A stretch of DNA of 64,000 nucleotides. Origin: Symbiodinium kawagutii. Lineage: Eukaryota; Sar; Dinophyceae; Suessiales; Symbiodiniaceae. Position 1 is the first letter of the stretch, and every line of letters begins with the position of its first letter. The translations under genes and the position numbers were made by a program. The DNA is taken from positions 101,100 to 165,099 of the forward strand of contig VSDK01015254.1 of the NCBI GenBank assembly GCA_009767595.1, in the 5' to 3' direction. The notes below the pieces were generated by a model that was not told where the DNA came from, made no database searches, and was given only the letters and a program-made list of their open reading frames with translations. This document shows positions 12,364 to 24,933 of the stretch, in pieces.

Positions 12364-12524
12364 GCGTCAGCAACCACCGTTTATGAATCTTTTCTAGCAT
12401 GGGTCACTACACCCAAAGAAATTCAACATAATGCGGATTCCAGCTGACGAACAAATCTTGCCACCTGGCTAGCGTTTCCCTCAGGAATTGCTCCGTGTCA
12501 CGGGAGATTGAGGGTTTGTGGTCG

Positions 12525-12725
12525 ATGATGATGATGATGATGATGAATGAATGAATGAATGAATGAATGAATGAATGAATGAATGAATGAATGAATGAAT
12601 GAATGAATGAATGAATGAATGAATGAATGAATGAATGAATGAATGAATGAATGAATGAATGAATGAATGAATGAATGAATGAACGAACGAAGAAACGAAC
12701 GAACGAATAAACGATTGATTGATTG
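12525..12725. repeat. GAT then GAAT microsatellite
   Basis: A short GAT run passes directly into about 34 GAAT tetramers (to about 12682), then degenerate GAAC and GATT units. This is a compound microsatellite. Confidence 0.9.
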
Positions 12726-13719
12726 ACTAATTGATAATGATGCTTACGGTAATGGTGATGAATGGCTCTTCATAATATTCATATTAACAGCCCCATCAAC
12801 AGCTAGTAAGTACCTTCTTGACCACTAGTAAGCAACTTAACAATCTCACTAAAAGCTTGTTAGCCAACTTTCCAAACCTATTCGAAGCAATCGCGTGAGC
12901 AGTCGACCCATAGGCGCAGCAGCAACCCCCTGCAGGGTCTGACGGCTGTGTTTTGGTGCTCCCAATGATTGACCAATTGGCATGTGATGGTGACCCACCA
13001 TTAAGCATCCCTGGATAGTTCTCCATGGTGGTAATTAGTGGTTGTTGCCGAGTAGTTGTCAACATTGATTAATTCATACTGGTGATAACAAGGATTGATG
13101 ATGATTAATTTTTGTCCAAAGCCGTAGTGTACCCCCACTGGTCGCTTCCTTCTTGGGCTATGATTGTTTGTGACTATCCCCCCACTATTAACCATTGATC
13201 AGCTCGTCAACCATGGGTTTTCCCGAGTAAGATGGCTATGAACTTGGATATCTAGTGGGCCTATTGATATGGCTATGAACTTGGATGTTTAGTGGGTACC
13301 ATTATTGATGGACAAAGCCCTATGTCGGTTGAGTGGTCCCCCAGTGTTGGGGGGGTGTTGTGACCAGCCTCCAAGCGCGAGCCAACCGGGCGGCGAGTCA
13401 TCCGTTACAAAGGAGGACGACTGCAACCGAAAGATCGATCCAATTTTACCAGGAATCAAAATGTTTTCAAGTTTCACCAGGTTTCACCAGGTTTCACCAC
13501 GTCATACCATCTTTAGGTTGAGTACCGACAATTTTCAACAGCAAGTTACACTTGGAACTTTGCTGCCACATCGGATTTCTTCACTCTTGACGGACGTGCA
13601 ACTTCCTCCCGGTGAAACTTCGCGTGGACCCCTGGATGTATGCAGAATACCAGGCAGATTCCAGCAGAATGCCGGCAGACCCAGCAGCCTCTGGGCCAGA
13701 AATTGCGCCCGCAACAATC

Positions 13720-13880
13720 ACACTGTGCCACGCTTTCCCACCAAGGAGTTTGGCTTCGCACTACCAAAAACCGTGGAACTCTGGTACTGGCAACATCCAT
13801 AGAGTGCAGCACTGGATACATCACCTACACCAAATGGTAGCGCACTGCATGGTTTGTCTGCCAATTTTCAGTCTTGAAAA
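13720..13880 (+). repeat. Single diverged copy of the 486-bp unit
   Basis: This stretch aligns with the array in copy B over CCCACCAAGGAGTTTGGCTT, the GGAACTCTGGTACTGGCAA block and the TGGTTTGTCTGCCAATTTTC block. It shows the unit was present once before the duplication or the expansion. Confidence 0.7.
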
Positions 13881-14066
13881 ACTAGTACATTTGGGGATTA
13901 TCCAAAGAACGTTGCTGACTGTAAGAGACACCAATCAAATGCATCATGAACTCTTTGCCTGTGGGAAAAATGGCATTTTTTTCGAGTGGCTTACAGCTAC
14001 TTCTCAGGTGATGTGGCCATGTCCACAGCGGCGCCGGTGTCACCAGTACCTGTCGTGCATGCGAAC

Positions 14067-14117
14067 AAGGTGATCCCATCGTTTTTTCTCAACCGCCCTC
14101 TGTAGTTGGCATTGGTC
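14067..14117 (-). CDS. Duplicated gene copy A, exon 5 (unknown product)
   Basis: The 51-nt exon encodes DQCQLQRAVEKKRWDHL. It is the partner of copy B exon 24934-24996, with AVEKKR(W/L)DHL conserved and the same GT donor position (GATCACCTT|GTTCGC). The acceptor is GCTCAG|GAC, four codons later than in copy B. Confidence 0.68.
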
Positions 14118-14275
14118 CTGAGCAAGTGCAACAAGGACAACACGGTCACGGGAACAGGAGCGTGTGGTGAAAATGATCATGTTGTCAAAAAATGGTGGCA
14201 AACATTTTGGACGTATGGGTTTAGCAGATTTGGACTCATGTGTAAAAAATGGTTGTATCACATCACATGTGAACA

Positions 14276-14304
14276 TATATGTATATATATATAAATCAAA
14301 TATC

Positions 14305-14347
<43 letters not shown>

Positions 14348-14365
14348 ACAATAAATATATGTATA
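14276..14365. repeat. TA and AAAT microsatellite
   Basis: A short TA run followed by about 11 AAAT tetramers and another TA-rich stretch, in an intron of duplication copy A or between its exons. Confidence 0.85.
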
Positions 14366-15106
14366 TACATATACGTCTATGCCGTATTTGCTCGCCAGGA
14401 AGGCTTGTCTTAGCCATAATCTGCCTCCACGTTGACTACCAACGACCGACAAACCAGAAACAAATTGGGGACTGCTTGGATCTAGCGGTTCGACGAGTGT
14501 CATGTTTCGTTTTCGTGTTTTCTCAGTCCTGGAATTGATCCGAATCTTTCCCCAGGATCAACTCGGATTCAAACCAAGAATTGGCTTCCCTTGCCTATGG
14601 GGCATGATATGTTGATCAAAAGCACCTTTAGCAAAAATGTCTCTACCGTTTTCTGCTCCTATTGAAAACATTCTTCTGTAAAATCATATTCCGAAGCGAA
14701 TAATGCGATTTGTGACTTTTCAGGATACTTGGGTTTGGTTGACCAACTAACCAGGGTCCATGATGGTTGAGGAAGTAAGTGTGGCTTTCTAGTTTTGTCA
14801 AACTGCAACTGGTTCCATGATCTATCATGCTTAATCACTTTCGGCCATCAAAGTTCTATGATCATGCTCAATCAAGCAGTATTCACATTCGTGACCATGA
14901 ACCACTACCAAAGATAATCCGTAGGGGTATGAACCGTGTCCTTCACCATGATAACAACCATAAACCAGCTGATTCAAGCCCTGCTAAGCAATTAAAACCA
15001 TCATGAATCACTTTTCAGCAGTACTATGTCACCCACCATTATCCGATCTTTGACTCTCAGTACCAATCACAAATTCTGACCCGAAATGACCACCATCAGC
15101 ATCCCC

Positions 15107-15238
15107 AGGACAAGCTTCGATGTGTCGCAGGAACCTTTCCAACTTCGCCACGTGGCCATGATGCAAGCTCCGTCTTCGAGGAATATCTTCCATCGATTTG
15201 AAGTCCTGCAAAGCTTCCCGAAAGGTGATGTTCTCCTC
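15107..15238 (-). CDS. Duplicated gene copy A, exon 4 (unknown product)
   Basis: Encodes ENITFREALQDFKSMEDIPR followed by RRSLHHGHVAKLERFLRHIE. It begins at CATCGAG|GAG exactly where copy B exon 4 begins. Most differences from copy B are synonymous or conservative, which indicates selection on this frame after duplication. The 3' end is approximate. Intron sequence just downstream (near 14960) is also similar to copy B (near 26420). Confidence 0.75.
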
Positions 15239-16280
15239 CTCGATGGCTGGATGGGCGGATGTGCTGTGCGTTTTCAACATTTTGGGGAGTTCCAAATCAT
15301 GGTGGGCGATGGTGGCGATTCTTCACGGCTGAGGGTACCTTTATCAATCTCGTATAGTCAACCCCTAGATTGTCTTATAGCAAAGTTGGAATGCTACTCG
15401 TGGATGAGTCAATGATGAATACTCATGATACATGACGGTGTTGGTGCCGGTGAATGGGTCCACTCCTCGGACAATACTCAACTCACCATCCCACGGTGCT
15501 ATAAACAGAACCAGTGTCGCATGGCCGTACTGAACATTCAGCATCAACAATCACCATCAAAGTCATTGTCAACTTCGCATCAATACTTTCCAAGCACTAG
15601 CAGAGATTATCTCTCTATCATAGCTGTTCATGGTCAAAAATCCTCAATCACCTTGATAGCAACAAGCATTGACCATTGCAAAAACTAGTGCTAAACTTAT
15701 TCATTGCATGGAGAATAGATTGTCAGTATTTATTGGCCAGAATTCTTGGTGTCTAAATATCAATGTGATGTTCACAGTCATTGAAAGAAATGGGTACATA
15801 ACGCATTCAAATATAGTAATGCATCATATCAATTCATTCAATATGCAATTAATTCATGATATCATTCGATTGCATTTTCACAATCAAGTAAAGTAAGGCT
15901 GGTACATCTATTTATGATGAATCCATATGTAGCTAATCATTGAGAATCCCATTGACCGTTCTGGACAGCACTACTAGTATTCACCTTCATTGGTCATGGT
16001 AGAACATTCCCGACCATTATCAACATCATGATTTCAGATGAAGCCTAGTGGAACTAGTCAGTAATTTGGTTGATGTTAGAAGCCATTGTGGAAGGTTGAC
16101 CAACCATTTGAGTACTTGGACAGCAATCCCATCAAGTAATCGGGCAGTAACCATGGTTATAACCCAAATGGTATAAGATACTTAAGGTAGCTACAACAGC
16201 AGTAGCTCAGGGGTTGCTTCAGCTACCCCATAGGGTGTAACTACCCATTGCTGTATTTGAGGGAAACCCAGCTGCACATC

Positions 16281-16346
16281 CGGTGTTCCACAACGCGCAG
16301 GAACGTGTGCTCTCCTGAAATTCCACGTTCCATGTCACAACCGTTC
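16281..16346 (-). pseudogene. Duplicated gene copy A, exon 3 with a length change
   Basis: The first half, read TVVTWNVEFQES, matches copy B (VVAWNLEYKES). A 7-nt length difference then shifts the frame relative to copy B. The rest matches copy B only in another frame (FLRVVEH versus LLRVQQL). Either copy A is decaying here or the frames were used differently. It ends at CACCG|GATGTGCAGC, a GA donor context that recurs elsewhere. Confidence 0.4.
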
Positions 16347-16724
16347 CTCCGTCGGCACAGCAGATCCGGGTGAGCAGTTTCGGTGTGGTTATGCGGCGCC
16401 ATCGTGAACCACACATGGCAAATAAGGCTTCAAAGAGTTGTCAATAGTGGTCTGGTTGGTGGTTAGTTGCGCCATCCCAAAAAGATCAGTTCATCAACTA
16501 TCCCAAATCCTAGAGTGAAAGTAAGACGTGTTTGAAACCACAAACCAGTAGCTCTTGATGTTTGATGGTTAATATTGGTTGACAAGGGTTAATCAATGTG
16601 AATACTGCTTCAGAGCGGTTGGTGATGACGGAAAAATTGCCTGCTCCATCAAAACCCTCAAATGTATTGGTCGGCAATGCTTCATTTCATACCCACTTGA
16701 AATGCCTTTTATTTGATACATGTC

Positions 16725-16822
16725 TGTTTCTCAAAATAGGGGTACCCCCAAATCATCCACTATGAGCCATGTATAATAATAAACCAACTGTTCTTGGGGT
16801 CCCCTCTGGCTTGAGAAACACT
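16725..16822. repeat. Palindromic about 100-bp element, copy 3
   Basis: Begins GTTTCTCAAAATAGGGGTAC and ends CCCCTCTGGCTTGAGAAACA. It is well preserved and lies in an intron of duplication copy A. Confidence 0.75.
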
Positions 16823-16908
16823 CAAATGCACTTTTGGCTGATGCAAACTGATGATTTTGTGTCTGAACTGAGTTGGAACGACGAGCGGATGTCTTTACAG
16901 GGGGCCGC

Positions 16909-16941
16909 CACTGCAGGTAGTCACTCTGGAGAAAGTTCTGA
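16909..16941 (-). CDS. Duplicated gene copy A, exon 2 (mini-exon)
   Basis: A 33-nt block encodes QNFLQSDYLQ between GTGGCCAG and CTGCAGTG|GCGGCC, a GC donor. Phases fit the previous exon, whose CG plus the first T gives an arginine codon. A homologous stretch with SDHLQW lies near 27417-27450 in copy B with the same CTGCAGTG|GC end. The block is short, so homology between the copies is the main support. Confidence 0.45.
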
Positions 16942-17243
16942 CTGGCCACGGTTGGTTCATGGCAGATGGTAGCGCTAAGGAAGTCAGATAACCAACAGTA
17001 GTTGATGTTCATGGTGACAATGATCACTTTCATCTTGTTGTAAACCATCATGATCATCGTCCTTGTCTTCATCCTCATCAGGATGAACCCTCAGACTCCC
17101 TAGTATCGTAAAGTAACCAGCAACCATCATCCTCGTCCTCATCATCCGTTGTTGCAACGCTTCTCAGGTTGTGAACCTCGCAGAACTTCAAAGAATGCTG
17201 CTTTGAACTGGTTAACCACGAGTGATTGTAGTGATTTATTTGG

Positions 17244-17345
17244 AGGTTTCTCAAAATAGGGGTACCTCTAAATCATCCTTTAGAAACCATTTTTGTTCTA
17301 AACCAACCATTTTGGGGGCTTCCTCATTTTAAGAACCCCCCTATA
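17244..17345. repeat. Palindromic about 100-bp element, copy 4
   Basis: Begins GGTTTCTCAAAATAGGGGTA. The right end is partly degraded (TTCCTCATTTTAAGAACCCC). It lies about 0.4 kb from copy 3, in the same orientation, within the duplicated gene. Confidence 0.7.
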
Positions 17346-17716
17346 GCAGTTGTTCAACCACTGTTGATGATTATCCCCCACTATTTACCAATATAATCCA
17401 CTAAAAAAACACATCTATTCAGAAACAAATGGACCATTACTAATCATTATTAATCACTATTTACCACCAGTAACCACTATACTCGCCCATTATCAATTAT
17501 AAACCATTCTCAAACATTAGTATATCCCTTATTTACCACTATTAATCATTATTAACCATTATAATCTCCTATAAAACCCCCATATTGGTGAACTATAATG
17601 GCTAATCAAACATAGTGGGACTATAATGGCTGGTTGGATAACCCACATATGTTGTTGAACTATAACCCCTATATTGGTGAACTACCGCCTTGTTTTCAAA
17701 CATCCGTGGTCATATC

Positions 17717-17808
17717 CGGGGCTGAGCCACGGTCACGCGCAGGAGGCTCTGGTTGTCGCGGGGATGCCACCGCGCATCCCATGGTCGGCGATGCGTCACA
17801 CCGGCTCC
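17717..17808 (-). CDS. Duplicated gene copy A, exon 1 (unknown product)
   Basis: Encodes GAGVTHRRPWDARWHPRDNQ then SLLRVTVAQP. It matches copy B exon 28026-28119. The exon end is at the same position, CCCCG|GATATG, but here the donor is GA where copy B has GC. The acceptor is TTCTCAAG|GGA. An in-frame TGA follows directly after the donor, which supports splicing there. Confidence 0.6.
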
Positions 17809-19112
17809 CTTGAGAAATGGTCGCGGGGGCAATGGGAGACCTGGCCCGGCTGGAGAACATATAGGCCATCTGGCAATGGAGAATCAAAGCTGGAAGCGAA
17901 ACCAACTATTTCTATGGTGGAGTTTCCACTGCACCAGCTTTTACCAGAATGTAAATTTGACACTGAGAACCACTCCAGGAACATATAAGTCCACTCGTCT
18001 TACGGGGCATATTTCCAATACCTTTGGTTCGTAGCAATGGCAGCCTCCCCCATCAGCAAGCGGGGTTGAGTTTAATGGTTTTCAATCAATGAAAATTTTG
18101 GTGAGTTGATGACCAACTAACAGTGGAACATCATTATGAATTACAGGGGACCTGAGCAACAATCATATGACATACCATGATTCACCATCATGCGATCATT
18201 GCAACTGACGGCAATAAATCATGAACAATGAAACGCTATGACTTACTATGACTAATGATGGTTCACGATGGTTCATGATGAAGCTGCAGGTTCAAGTTTG
18301 ATCTGCTGAACTGTTGACTGGCTACAAGTTGGTCTTTGGTGAATGGCTAATGCTTTTGAAAACGCTGATCATGTTGCTCAACAGTGGTGACCGATGCTTC
18401 ATGACAGCTTAAAAATGATGGTGGGCGAATCTGCTCAGCAAGAATAGTAATTGAATATGGCTGTGGGCACCCTGTATCCCAACCTCCCTAACCAATCTAG
18501 TCACGTTCACCTACCTCTTTTTTTGGATAGGCGTCAGGATCCATCACCCTATACTAATAACAAGAATTCCATGTGGCCATGAACGGAAGGTTGAGGGTCA
18601 CCGTCCTCCATGGATACTTGGTGGGGCGGTGTATACTCAAACGCAGTCTTACCGCTGCTCGGTACATGTACGATATGTTCATAGGTAGGAGAAAACATGC
18701 GGACGTATCTACAAAGAGTCTGCATGTACGATATGATATGAGAACTCTATGTATAGATGCCGCTTAGATGCCCAACAAATATATATTTATGTGAACACAT
18801 ACATACACATGGACATGTGGATCTACATCCCAATATTATGCAATCGCATCGTAAATGTGAGAATAGATATCTGCGTATACCTTTAGGCAGCAATTCTGCG
18901 GATGCTATCTAGATACGCTCACCAATCTTGCCAAGTTGACTTCCGGAGCTAAGAGTATCTAACATTTTGTGGCCCACCACATCCAGCAAGCTGCCCGGAG
19001 TGGTTTATGATGGTTACCCTAGCTTAGTTGGTTCTGTATAGTTTCACAATGCAACAATGATGGTTGACTCAAAGCAATCCAAGCTCAGGATCCTTTTTGC
19101 ACAAAAAGGTTC

Positions 19113-19301
19113 ATGCTGGTCGACAGCCGTCACCAGCTGTCTATGGATGCTGATGACAAGCACAAGTGCGAAGTGCAGTGCCATGTTCGTTGGAGTTGGA
19201 ACCCCGAGAAGCGCGTTGGCGATCGCAAGTGGAAGGATTACAACGATGAATCGCTTCTACTGAATCAGAAGATGCTTCAAATCCCTTCGCTAAAAGCTTA
19301 A
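19113..19301 (+). CDS. Possible plus-strand exon, unknown product
   Basis: Reads MDADDKHKCEVQCHVRWSWN followed by PEKRVGDRKWKDYNDESLLL and a stop at 19299. It is rich in charged and aromatic residues and looks like real protein. The minus strand is also open. It is isolated in a region otherwise without exons, so it may be a single exon or a retroposed fragment. Confidence 0.35.
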   Translation: MLVDSRHQLSMDADDKHKCEVQCHVRWSWNPEKRVGDRKWKDYNDESLLLNQKMLQIPSLKA

Positions 19302-20139
19302 GCTTGGAGGAAAGCCTCGTTCGGTAGGGCAAACTCTTCATTTGAATCATGGTGACGAGTAAGCAAGGGTGGATCTATTTGCGGCATTGTGAATGGTTGA
19401 TCTTGGTGAATATCGCATGCCAATGGTAAACACAGCGACTGTACTAGTTGATGATTATCAACTGTGAAGCTTCATTGTGGATAAGAGTAGTGCTTCGTTG
19501 TTGTCCATCAACCATTACCATTGCTTCAACATTTATTATCAATGATTAATGGTAACGCACCAATAATAACCATCCTGGATGATATAAATTCTCGTTGAGA
19601 ATCCACATTGTCATTCTACAACTATTGTATCATCAATATATTATTACCGTGAAAAACAAGGAACCGCACTACAGCATCATCATACAATACCATATATCAC
19701 TATCATTCGCAATCATTAACGACATTCTGGCATCATTCTACAATTGTCACACTACAGAAAATCAGCTTGTGCCAATAACCACCATGGTGGATCAGATGGT
19801 TCATGGCACTGCAACTCCGCAAAAAAAAAACAGCGGTAACGCTTGGCTCAATTCCGCAGTTTTGACCCCAGGCAACGCAAAATGGGAGTGTGAAATGAGG
19901 GTGGATAATCATGACCATGACAGTTGATTAATAGTCCATGGCTATGTTGATAATTCTGGTCACCTGGTCGATGATTATGTCGATACTGAACGATTTATGG
20001 TTTTATGATCATATACAACACAAAAGTGGTTGATGGTTGCTAATTGTTGATGATGGTTGGTAGTGAATGGTTAGCGAGTATGAGAATGGCTAACGATTCA
20101 TGCTTTATCTCACAAAAACAACGCCTCATTAAACAACAT

Positions 20140-20243
20140 GGCGGTTTCTCAAAGTAAAATCCAAGAAATGAATGGTTTATCACTATAAATGATTGATATT
20201 GGATGATTAAGAGTACCCACCCCCCATTTTGAGAAACCACCGT
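20140..20243. repeat. Palindromic about 100-bp element, copy 5
   Basis: Ends GGCGGTTTCTCAAAGTAAAA and CCCATTTTGAGAAACCACCG. The right end is well preserved and the left is diverged. The centre contains the family words GGTTTATCACTATAAATGAT and GGATGATT. Confidence 0.75.
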
Positions 20244-20734
20244 ATGAAAGAGAAGAACTCCCATGATACTAGTGGTTCATGATAAGGCTGTTGGATCAAG
20301 TAGTTAATCAACAGTGTGATGATACTGGCTACCAACTATGGTCCATGGTTCCCCAATCATGATGACAATAATCACAAACATGGCACGGAATGACTACATA
20401 GCCATTTCAACACCGGATAACCCGTCTCAAGTCCAAGAAGCGGAGGTGCAAACCGAGGGACAGCAACAATCAATGATTTATCTTGAAACTTAGCATATCT
20501 ACGGGAAAACTTGTGTAACATTCGCCAAGCGAATGGGCAAGATGTAGTTCGGAAAGATCACACAGCAAAAGGGATTCTGGCATTTTTCTCCACCAAATAA
20601 TCCCAAAAATAATGGGTGACGTGCAACCACAACGTTTTCCTACTGCTTACATCGACTCTCGTGCTGCAAAGCCAGTCATCCCATGGTCCCACGGAAAAAA
20701 AAACACGAGTTTCAGGGTTGATTGGCGGACAATC

Positions 20735-20840
20735 TCATGTCGTTTGTTGGTTTAATCCCCTATGAAAAAGATCAGTCAACCAACAAAACATTTGTAAATA
20801 CCGGGGAAAATACAACGTGTTTAAATCCACCAATAAAATC
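20735..20840. repeat. Dispersed repeat family 2, partial copy
   Basis: Shares GTTGGTTTAATCCCCTATGA, GTCAACCAACAAAACATTTG and AATACCGGGGAAAATACAAC with 39008-39105. Confidence 0.6.
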
Positions 20841-21267
20841 CGCAAACAGTCATCATTCCAAGATGCAATGGCCATCAGACGATCTCCTACTGCAGGCGTT
20901 TGAGCAACGCAGACTAGCCTTGCCCTGGACGAAGCTTTTGTTACATGGTCTTACCACGAACCTATAATGAAACAAGCGCTTGTTTCATTGTCACCTAGCG
21001 CACACCAGCCAACCAACCAAGGAATAGCAACCAAGGTGTGAGGGCTGAAGTGAGCCTCATCTGTCAAAGGAAACGTAACTTCTGAGGTCGAAACTAACGG
21101 CAAAACAGGAATCTGCTGCTGTTCTTGTGTGTCATCGATGCAGCAGGTGTGACAATAAGTAGTCAGCAAAGGCAAGCTTGGCACCTTAGATGTACACTTT
21201 CGCAGAGTATTTCTCTTAAAAACTTGTTCACTATCATCCAACAGGAGAATGATTCGTTCATTCTATT

Positions 21268-21372
21268 GGTGTTTCTCAAACAGGGGTACCCCCAAACCAT
21301 CCTTTATACTAACCGTTTATAGTAATAAACCAAGCATAGATTTAGGGTTCTCCTTACTCTGAGAAACCACCA
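21268..21372. repeat. Palindromic about 100-bp element, copy 6
   Basis: Begins GGTGTTTCTCAAACAGGGGT and ends CTTACTCTGAGAAACCACCA. The centre contains CCTTTATACTAACCGTTTAT and AATAAACC as in other copies. Confidence 0.75.
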
Positions 21373-22636
21373 TATAGTTGTTGTTTAACCATTCTTGTTG
21401 GTGATTATCCCCTACTTTTAGCCATCCTCAACCATACTTAAGCATAAAAAATCCCGTGCTTTCTCATATATGGACATTGCTTGATGAATCATCGCTTAGT
21501 GGTGGTTGCTGCAGGCAAACCTGGCACATAAATGATTCTTTATCTCTGAGATGTTGTGGGTCATCAGCTGGCAACCGGCTTGGTACCCCAGCTTCTTTGC
21601 ATGATTTCAGAAACCAGCTGCCAACTAGCTTGTTACCCAGCTTATTACCCAGCTCATCACTTACCCAGCTTACTCATTCTCAAAGATTGTTGAAGCGTTG
21701 CCACGAGTATCAGCACGTACCCGGCTTTTATTAGCCATTCCAGCGATGATTGTGCATCGGCTGTTGGTTGAGACTCTCCATGATCAGCTGGTTAAATCTG
21801 GAGATGCTTAATATGATTGAGATTGTTAGCTGATCATAGTTGATATGAATGCTTAAGGTTGATCTATGATTCAATTTTCAATGGTTGATATGTATATCTA
21901 AGTATATATATATATATATAAAATAGAGGTCGATCTATTAATAATTGATATGCTCAACATGTTTGATACTGATGGTACAGATGGTTAACTAATATGGTTC
22001 ATCTATGGTGAACATGGTTGATATTGGTCAATCCATATGGAAATTTAGAATGGTTGACATATGGTTGATCATATGCTAAACATGGTTGCTATGTCAACAA
22101 TGTGCTTGATAATCAGCTGATTAACGTTAAAATGGTTGATATTTTTGGCTTCTCAACCAGCTTGCCGTTGATGTTTTTGGATGCTTGAGATTCACATGCC
22201 CAACATGGTTCATTGATAATCAAGATCAACATTCAAAGGTGATGAATATGGTTGGCCTATCAAGCAGCGAACCGATGGATACATCATTGACCATTGATAC
22301 CTCTCGGCATGTCCAAAAATACCTTGCTGCTGACAGAAAGTGATCAATGATGCTAGTCCGTGGTCGTGACGGGTGGTGAATGTAGGTCGTCAATGACAAT
22401 CTCTGACAAGGGATGATTCGCAACTTGAATATCAGCTAAGCAGTAAGCTGCAAAGTGGATTTAGAAAAATGCAATGATTTGACACCTTGTCATCAAAATG
22501 CATGCATCATGGTGCCTGCAAAATGCTGCCATGAAATCCAAGCAAAGTTCACCAGGACCTTTTGGAACCTTTCACAAAATGTTGCACTTGCCATGCAAAC
22601 CACATATTGGAGTGAAAACCACCAGCATTTTTCTCA

Positions 22637-22942
22637 GTGTATGAACACATTTTGAAATCCGGGTATTTCGTGCGAGACTTCTGGAGGCTTCCCATAGCAA
22701 CTCTCCCAAAAGTGTTCGGAACCCCCACTGCGGTGACACTTTTTGAGAAAAAAAATGTCACGACAGGAGCAATTCTCCGGAGCCTTTTGAAAAAGGGTTC
22801 TTCTCCAAGCACAAAACATTGCAATTCACCCCTTATGCGCACCTGTACTGTCAGTGGTAGCATCCGCAACCATCCGCAACCATCCGCAAGCCAAAGGTTG
22901 ACCAAACTCTGTTTGAAACACCATCAATCAACTATCAAATAA
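22637..22942 (+). other. Open stretch on both strands, unknown
   Basis: About 100 codons are open on the plus strand (including GYFVRDFWRLPIATLPKVFG) and also on the minus strand. Low GC and the lack of clear splice sites leave it unresolved. It may be a decayed coding fragment. Confidence 0.2.
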
Positions 22943-23243
22943 ACTTCGATCAACCGTTCAACAGCCTTGGTTCACCATCTCAACCAGTAACGATCGTGAT
23001 TCACCATGTGCCAGCTCACCATGCACGTCCAGTTATGGTGCACTAGGGGGATCCCAAGCATGGTTGAAGCTTGCTGACAAGGCACCCAGTGCCAACCACT
23101 GCCCTTACCGCAGCATCCACGGGGCGGTGTCGCCCCGCGGCGCCGGATCTAATGTGGACGATGACAATTCACTGAGCACGACTGGGACATCATCACTGGA
23201 TGGGTATGTGACAAAATAGGGTACTAAAAACCCACCAAAAATT

Positions 23244-23312
23244 GAATATATATATATATATAGATATATAAAAAATAATTAATTAAATAATTAAATATAT
23301 ATATATATATTC
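23244..23312. repeat. TA-rich microsatellite
   Basis: Two TA runs separated by AAAAATAATTAATTAAATAA, immediately before the 486-bp tandem array. Confidence 0.85.
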
Positions 23313-23390
23313 TACTAGCAAACCCAACTGTTGGATTTGGGCGTACCGCTACTTTGGCACACACCCATATCACGAACATTACATTAATCA

Positions 23391-24850
23391 TTGGCAGGCA
23401 AAGCATCTACCTACGGATTGACATGTCCCAGCAGCATGACTGGAAAATGAATTGCCCCTTCGATCATCCGTTGTTGTGCCACACTGACTATACCACCAAA
23501 GCGTTTGGTTTTGCACTGTTCACGGACTAAAAACAATAGAACTCTGGTAATGCTAATGGAAAATCAATCAAGTGCTGTTTGCCATATCACCTGTTGTACA
23601 GGAAATGGTGCAGCATGGTTTATGATGCAGCAGGGTTTGTCTGTCAATTTCCAGTTGTTGAAACTATTGCGTCTGGGATAAAATCCAAAATCCAAAGCAC
23701 ATTGCCGACAGTGAGGCAACCACACCAGTTGCACACCAAAAACTCCGCAAATCACAGGAAGGCCTTGGTGCTTTCCAAACCAGTTCGGTGGCACAATCAC
23801 GGATTCCGGCAATAAGACAACCATTGGCAGGGAAAGAATCTACCTGCAGATTGACATGGCCCAGCAGCATGACTGGAAAATGAATTGCCCCTTCGATCAT
23901 CCGTTGTTGTGCCACACTGACTATCCCACCAAAGCGTTTGGTTTTGCACTGTTCACGGACTAAAAACAATAGAACTCTGGTAATGCCAATCGAAAATCAA
24001 TCAAGTGCTGTTTGCCATATCACCTGTTGTACAGGAAATGGTGCAGCATGGTTTATGATGCAGCAGGGTTTGTCTGTCAATTTCCAGTTGTTGAAACTAT
24101 TGCATCTGGGGCAAAAAATCCAAAATCCAAAGCACATTGCCGACAGTGAGGCAACCACACCAATCAGCACATCACCAACTCCGCAAATCACAGGAAGGCC
24201 TTGTTGCTTTCCAAACCAGTTCGGTGGCACAATCACGGATTCCGAAAATCGGACAACCGCTTCTTTGGAAGTACAAGTCTGATCCCTTTGGGTGTTGGAT
24301 CGTTCAGATCATTGGCAGGCAAAGAATCTACCTGCAGATTGACATGGCCCAGCAGCATGACTGGAAAATGAATTGCCCCTTCGATCATCCGTTGTTGTGC
24401 CACACTGACTATCCCACCAAAGACTTTGGTTTCGCACTGTTCACGGACTAAAAACAATAGAACTCTGGTAATGCCAATCGAAAATCAATCAAGTGCTGTT
24501 TGCCATATCACCTGTTGTACAGGAAATGGTGCAGCATGGTTTATGATGCAGCAGGGTTTGTCTGTCAATTTCCAGCTGTCGAAACTATTGCATTTGAGGT
24601 AAAATCCAAAATCCAAAGCACATTGCCCGGAGTAAGGCAACCACACCAATCAGCACATCACCAACTCCGCAAATCACAGGAAGGCCTTGTTGCTTTCCAA
24701 ACCAGTTCGGTGGCACAATCACGGATTCCGGCAATCGGACAACCGCTTCTTTGGAAGTACAAGTCTGATCCCTTTGGGTGTTGGATCGTTCAGATCATTG
24801 GCAGGCAAGCATCTACCTGCGGATTGACATGGCCCAGCAGCACTGGCAAT
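23391..24850 (+). repeat. Tandem array of an about 486-bp unit
   Basis: Units begin with TTGGCAGGCAAAGCATCTAC or close variants at about 23391, 23823, 24311 and 24797. Spacings are about 433, 488 and 486 bp. The first unit lacks about 54 bp, and the last is partial, breaking off near 24850. Each full unit preserves an open plus-strand stretch ending PTK(D/A)FGFALFTD and stop. One diverged copy lies at 13720-13880 in duplication copy A. Confidence 0.9.
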
Positions 24851-24933
24851 CAACGGTACCTTGTGGTGACACACGGTGATACCATTGGTCTCATCCGAGT
24901 GTTGGATCACCAGTTCCTGTCGTACGTTCTAAC

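Larger units (their letters stand above)
13700..17810 (-). repeat. Segmental duplication, copy A
   Basis: Exons at 17.7, 16.3, 15.1 and 14.1 kb, plus a mini-exon at 16.9 kb, match exons of copy B (23390-28119) in the same order and strand. Some flanking intron sequence also matches, for example around 14960. The two copies are about 10-12 kb apart and clearly diverged, so the duplication is not recent. Confidence 0.8.
17809..23390. other. Mostly non-coding stretch between the duplicated genes
   Basis: AT-rich DNA with GGTTGATG-type words, palindromic copies 5 and 6, a partial family-2 repeat, TA runs, and two isolated open stretches at 19.1 and 22.6 kb that are listed separately. No exon matching copy B was found here. 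Confidence 0.5.

Noticed and set aside
23391-24850. CRISPR-like array
   Set aside because: Units are about 486 bp of continuous similarity with no short repeat/unique spacer alternation, in a eukaryotic genome.
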